This document shows, in pieces, positions 63,060-64,000 of a stretch of 64,000 bases of DNA. Source of the stretch: Anadara kagoshimensis (taxonomy: Eukaryota > Mollusca > Bivalvia > Arcoida > Arcidae); assembly GCA_021292105.1 (NCBI GenBank), contig CM037865.1, forward strand, positions 71,909,356-71,973,355. Direction: 5' to 3'. The translations under genes were made by a program, and so were the position numbers. The stretch's first letter is position 1; every line of letters begins with the position of its first letter. A model generated the notes under the pieces. The model ran no database searches and was not told where the DNA came from. It worked only from the letters and a program-made list of their open reading frames with translations.

Positions 63060-63200
63060 ACAGGATGTGCTTACCCATCCGGAGCACCCGGCCTCACTTC
63101 CCTGTTGGACGTTTACGTATTTAACCTGATTTCTCAGTTTCAAAGTTTTTACTTTGCTTCTGGATTGTGATTTTGACATGGATTAGTGTGTTTGTTTTTA
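63060..63200 (+). mobile_element. LINE 3' block, opposite orientation
   Basis: Plus strand GGATGTGCTTACCCATCCGG, AGCACCCGGCCTCACTTCCC and GCTTCTGGATTGTGATTT are the reverse complement of the 61865 copy. It lies in the first intron of the NOX-like gene. Confidence 0.6.
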
Positions 63201-63261
63201 TTATACCTACCTGTAAATAAGAAATTAGTAAGTACGCCTATTTAAATGAAATCAAACACTG

Positions 63262-63410
63262 ATCCCTGTTAAAATCTCAACCCAAAAACGAAAGTAAAAC
63301 TGTGAAAAATCACAAACTAAGTTAATCACAAGTGCGGAAAGTTAAGCACATCCTGTCTAGCTAGCTCTACCAGCCAAGCCATATATGAAATCAAAATTGA
63401 GAATGATTTG
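63262..63410 (-). mobile_element. LINE 3' block, diverged copy
   Basis: AACGAAAGTAAAACTGTG, GCGGAAAGTTAAGCACATCC and TGTCTAGCTAGCTCTACC match the other copies with several deletions. Confidence 0.45.
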
Positions 63411-63477
63411 TTTTATATAATTGAATAATATCTAGATTAGAGCATAATTAATATCATACCTGTATCGCTAAATACAA

Positions 63478-63610
63478 GGTGCTTACCTTTCAAGCGCACG
63501 CTTACACGTTTTTCAGGTGGAACTCACGTGCTTAACCTAATTTGCCAGTTGCAAAGTTTTTACTGTGATTTGGACATGACTTTGTATGATTGTTTTTATC
63601 ATAATAAAAC
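63478..63610 (+). mobile_element. LINE 3' block, diverged reverse copy
   Basis: GGTGCTTACCTTTCAAGCGC, CACGTGCTTAACCTAATTTG and TGCAAAGTTTTTACTGTGA correspond to the reversed block, as at 63060. Confidence 0.45.
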
Positions 63611-63721
63611 ATTAAGGTTAATTTATTTAAATATTGGAGCAAGTGTATTATACATAATTTAGCATCCAGAAAAGTTGAACTTTTTATGTGGTGCACATTA
63701 ATTATAGTATGTTTGTTACAG

Positions 63722-63817
63722 ACAATATGGCTGAGTATATGTGTAACACTTTTTTGGACAACATATGAGCAATTCAGATATGAACCACAGTATTATTATG
63801 TACACAAGTTACTAGGG
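63722..63817 (+). CDS. NOX2-type NADPH oxidase, second exon (gene runs off the window)
   Basis: Acceptor TTTGTTACAG, 96 nt (32 codons), donor GTAAGT. It encodes IWLSICVTLFWTTYEQ, the rest of the first membrane helix, then FRYEPQYYYVHKLLG. NOX1-NOX3 have an equivalent K-YYY-RK-LG sequence after helix 1. NOX enzymes move electrons from NADPH through FAD and two haems across the membrane to make superoxide; only the first helix and loop are visible here. The exon is exactly the length I recall for exon 2 of human CYBB. The next exon is beyond the window. Confidence 0.75.
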
Positions 63818-64000
63818 GTAAGTACGTATTCTAAGATGTTAAGAAATAATTAATTTTGTAGCCACATTATTGTCCTCATTTAGAGTTCAAATTATAAATC
63901 AAGATAACAAAAGAGTTAAATTTGTTTCATGTCAATAATGGTGAAGTATTTTGCAATTTGTGTAAGGTTGCTACGGTTACCTTTGTTTCAAATTTCCATA

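Overview
The window reads as nuclear DNA of an invertebrate animal, most likely a bivalve mollusc. It is AT-rich. Coding sequence is split into short exons with GT-AG introns, and the introns are full of microsatellites, minisatellites, tRNA-derived SINEs, small inverted-repeat elements and decayed transposons. Several repeats look like ones I associate with bivalve genomes (for example those ending in TAGCTCACCTGAGCC, or reading TATGCCCCTGCCATG); that species-level impression is from memory. There is no bacterial gene organisation.

From 1156 to 51218 the plus strand carries 41 consecutive exons of one gene, a eukaryotic fused glutamate synthase (NADH/NADPH-GOGAT). Joined in frame they give 5925 nt, i.e. 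1974 residues plus stop. The N-terminal part, including the catalytic cysteine of the glutaminase domain, lies before the window. Domains in order are class II glutamine amidotransferase (exons 1-9), central domain (10-17), FMN-binding synthase barrel with the 3Fe-4S cysteines (18-25), GXGXG beta-helix (26-30), a charged linker (31-32), and the FAD/NAD(P)H and 4Fe-4S 'small subunit' module (33-41). The enzyme makes two glutamates from glutamine and 2-oxoglutarate.

The introns hold most of the unusual structure. A 2.65-kb minisatellite of about 55 units sits in the intron before exon 4; each unit looks like a 3' splice site. The acceptor of exon 4 is itself duplicated 66 nt upstream with an open in-frame extension, and part of exon 9 is tandemly duplicated. 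Two SINE families with different tRNA-like heads share the same 3' tail. Two nested hAT-like elements with remains of zinc-finger genes lie between exons 35 and 36 and between exons 39 and 40. A decayed multi-copy-type gene lies between exons 6 and 7.

From 51219 to about 62600 I see no host gene. The stretch holds a possible 3' UTR with a 7-copy repeat, a 1020-bp hAT-type MITE with perfect 8-bp target duplication, a 1.4-kb element with perfect 17-bp terminal repeats, and a cluster of decayed LINE 3' ends. At the right edge two plus-strand exons (62677-62730 and 63722-63817) look like the start of a NOX2-type NADPH oxidase gene that continues past the window. I found no convincing undescribed multi-gene system; the most interesting items are the splice-site-like array and the exon microduplications in the glutamate synthase gene.
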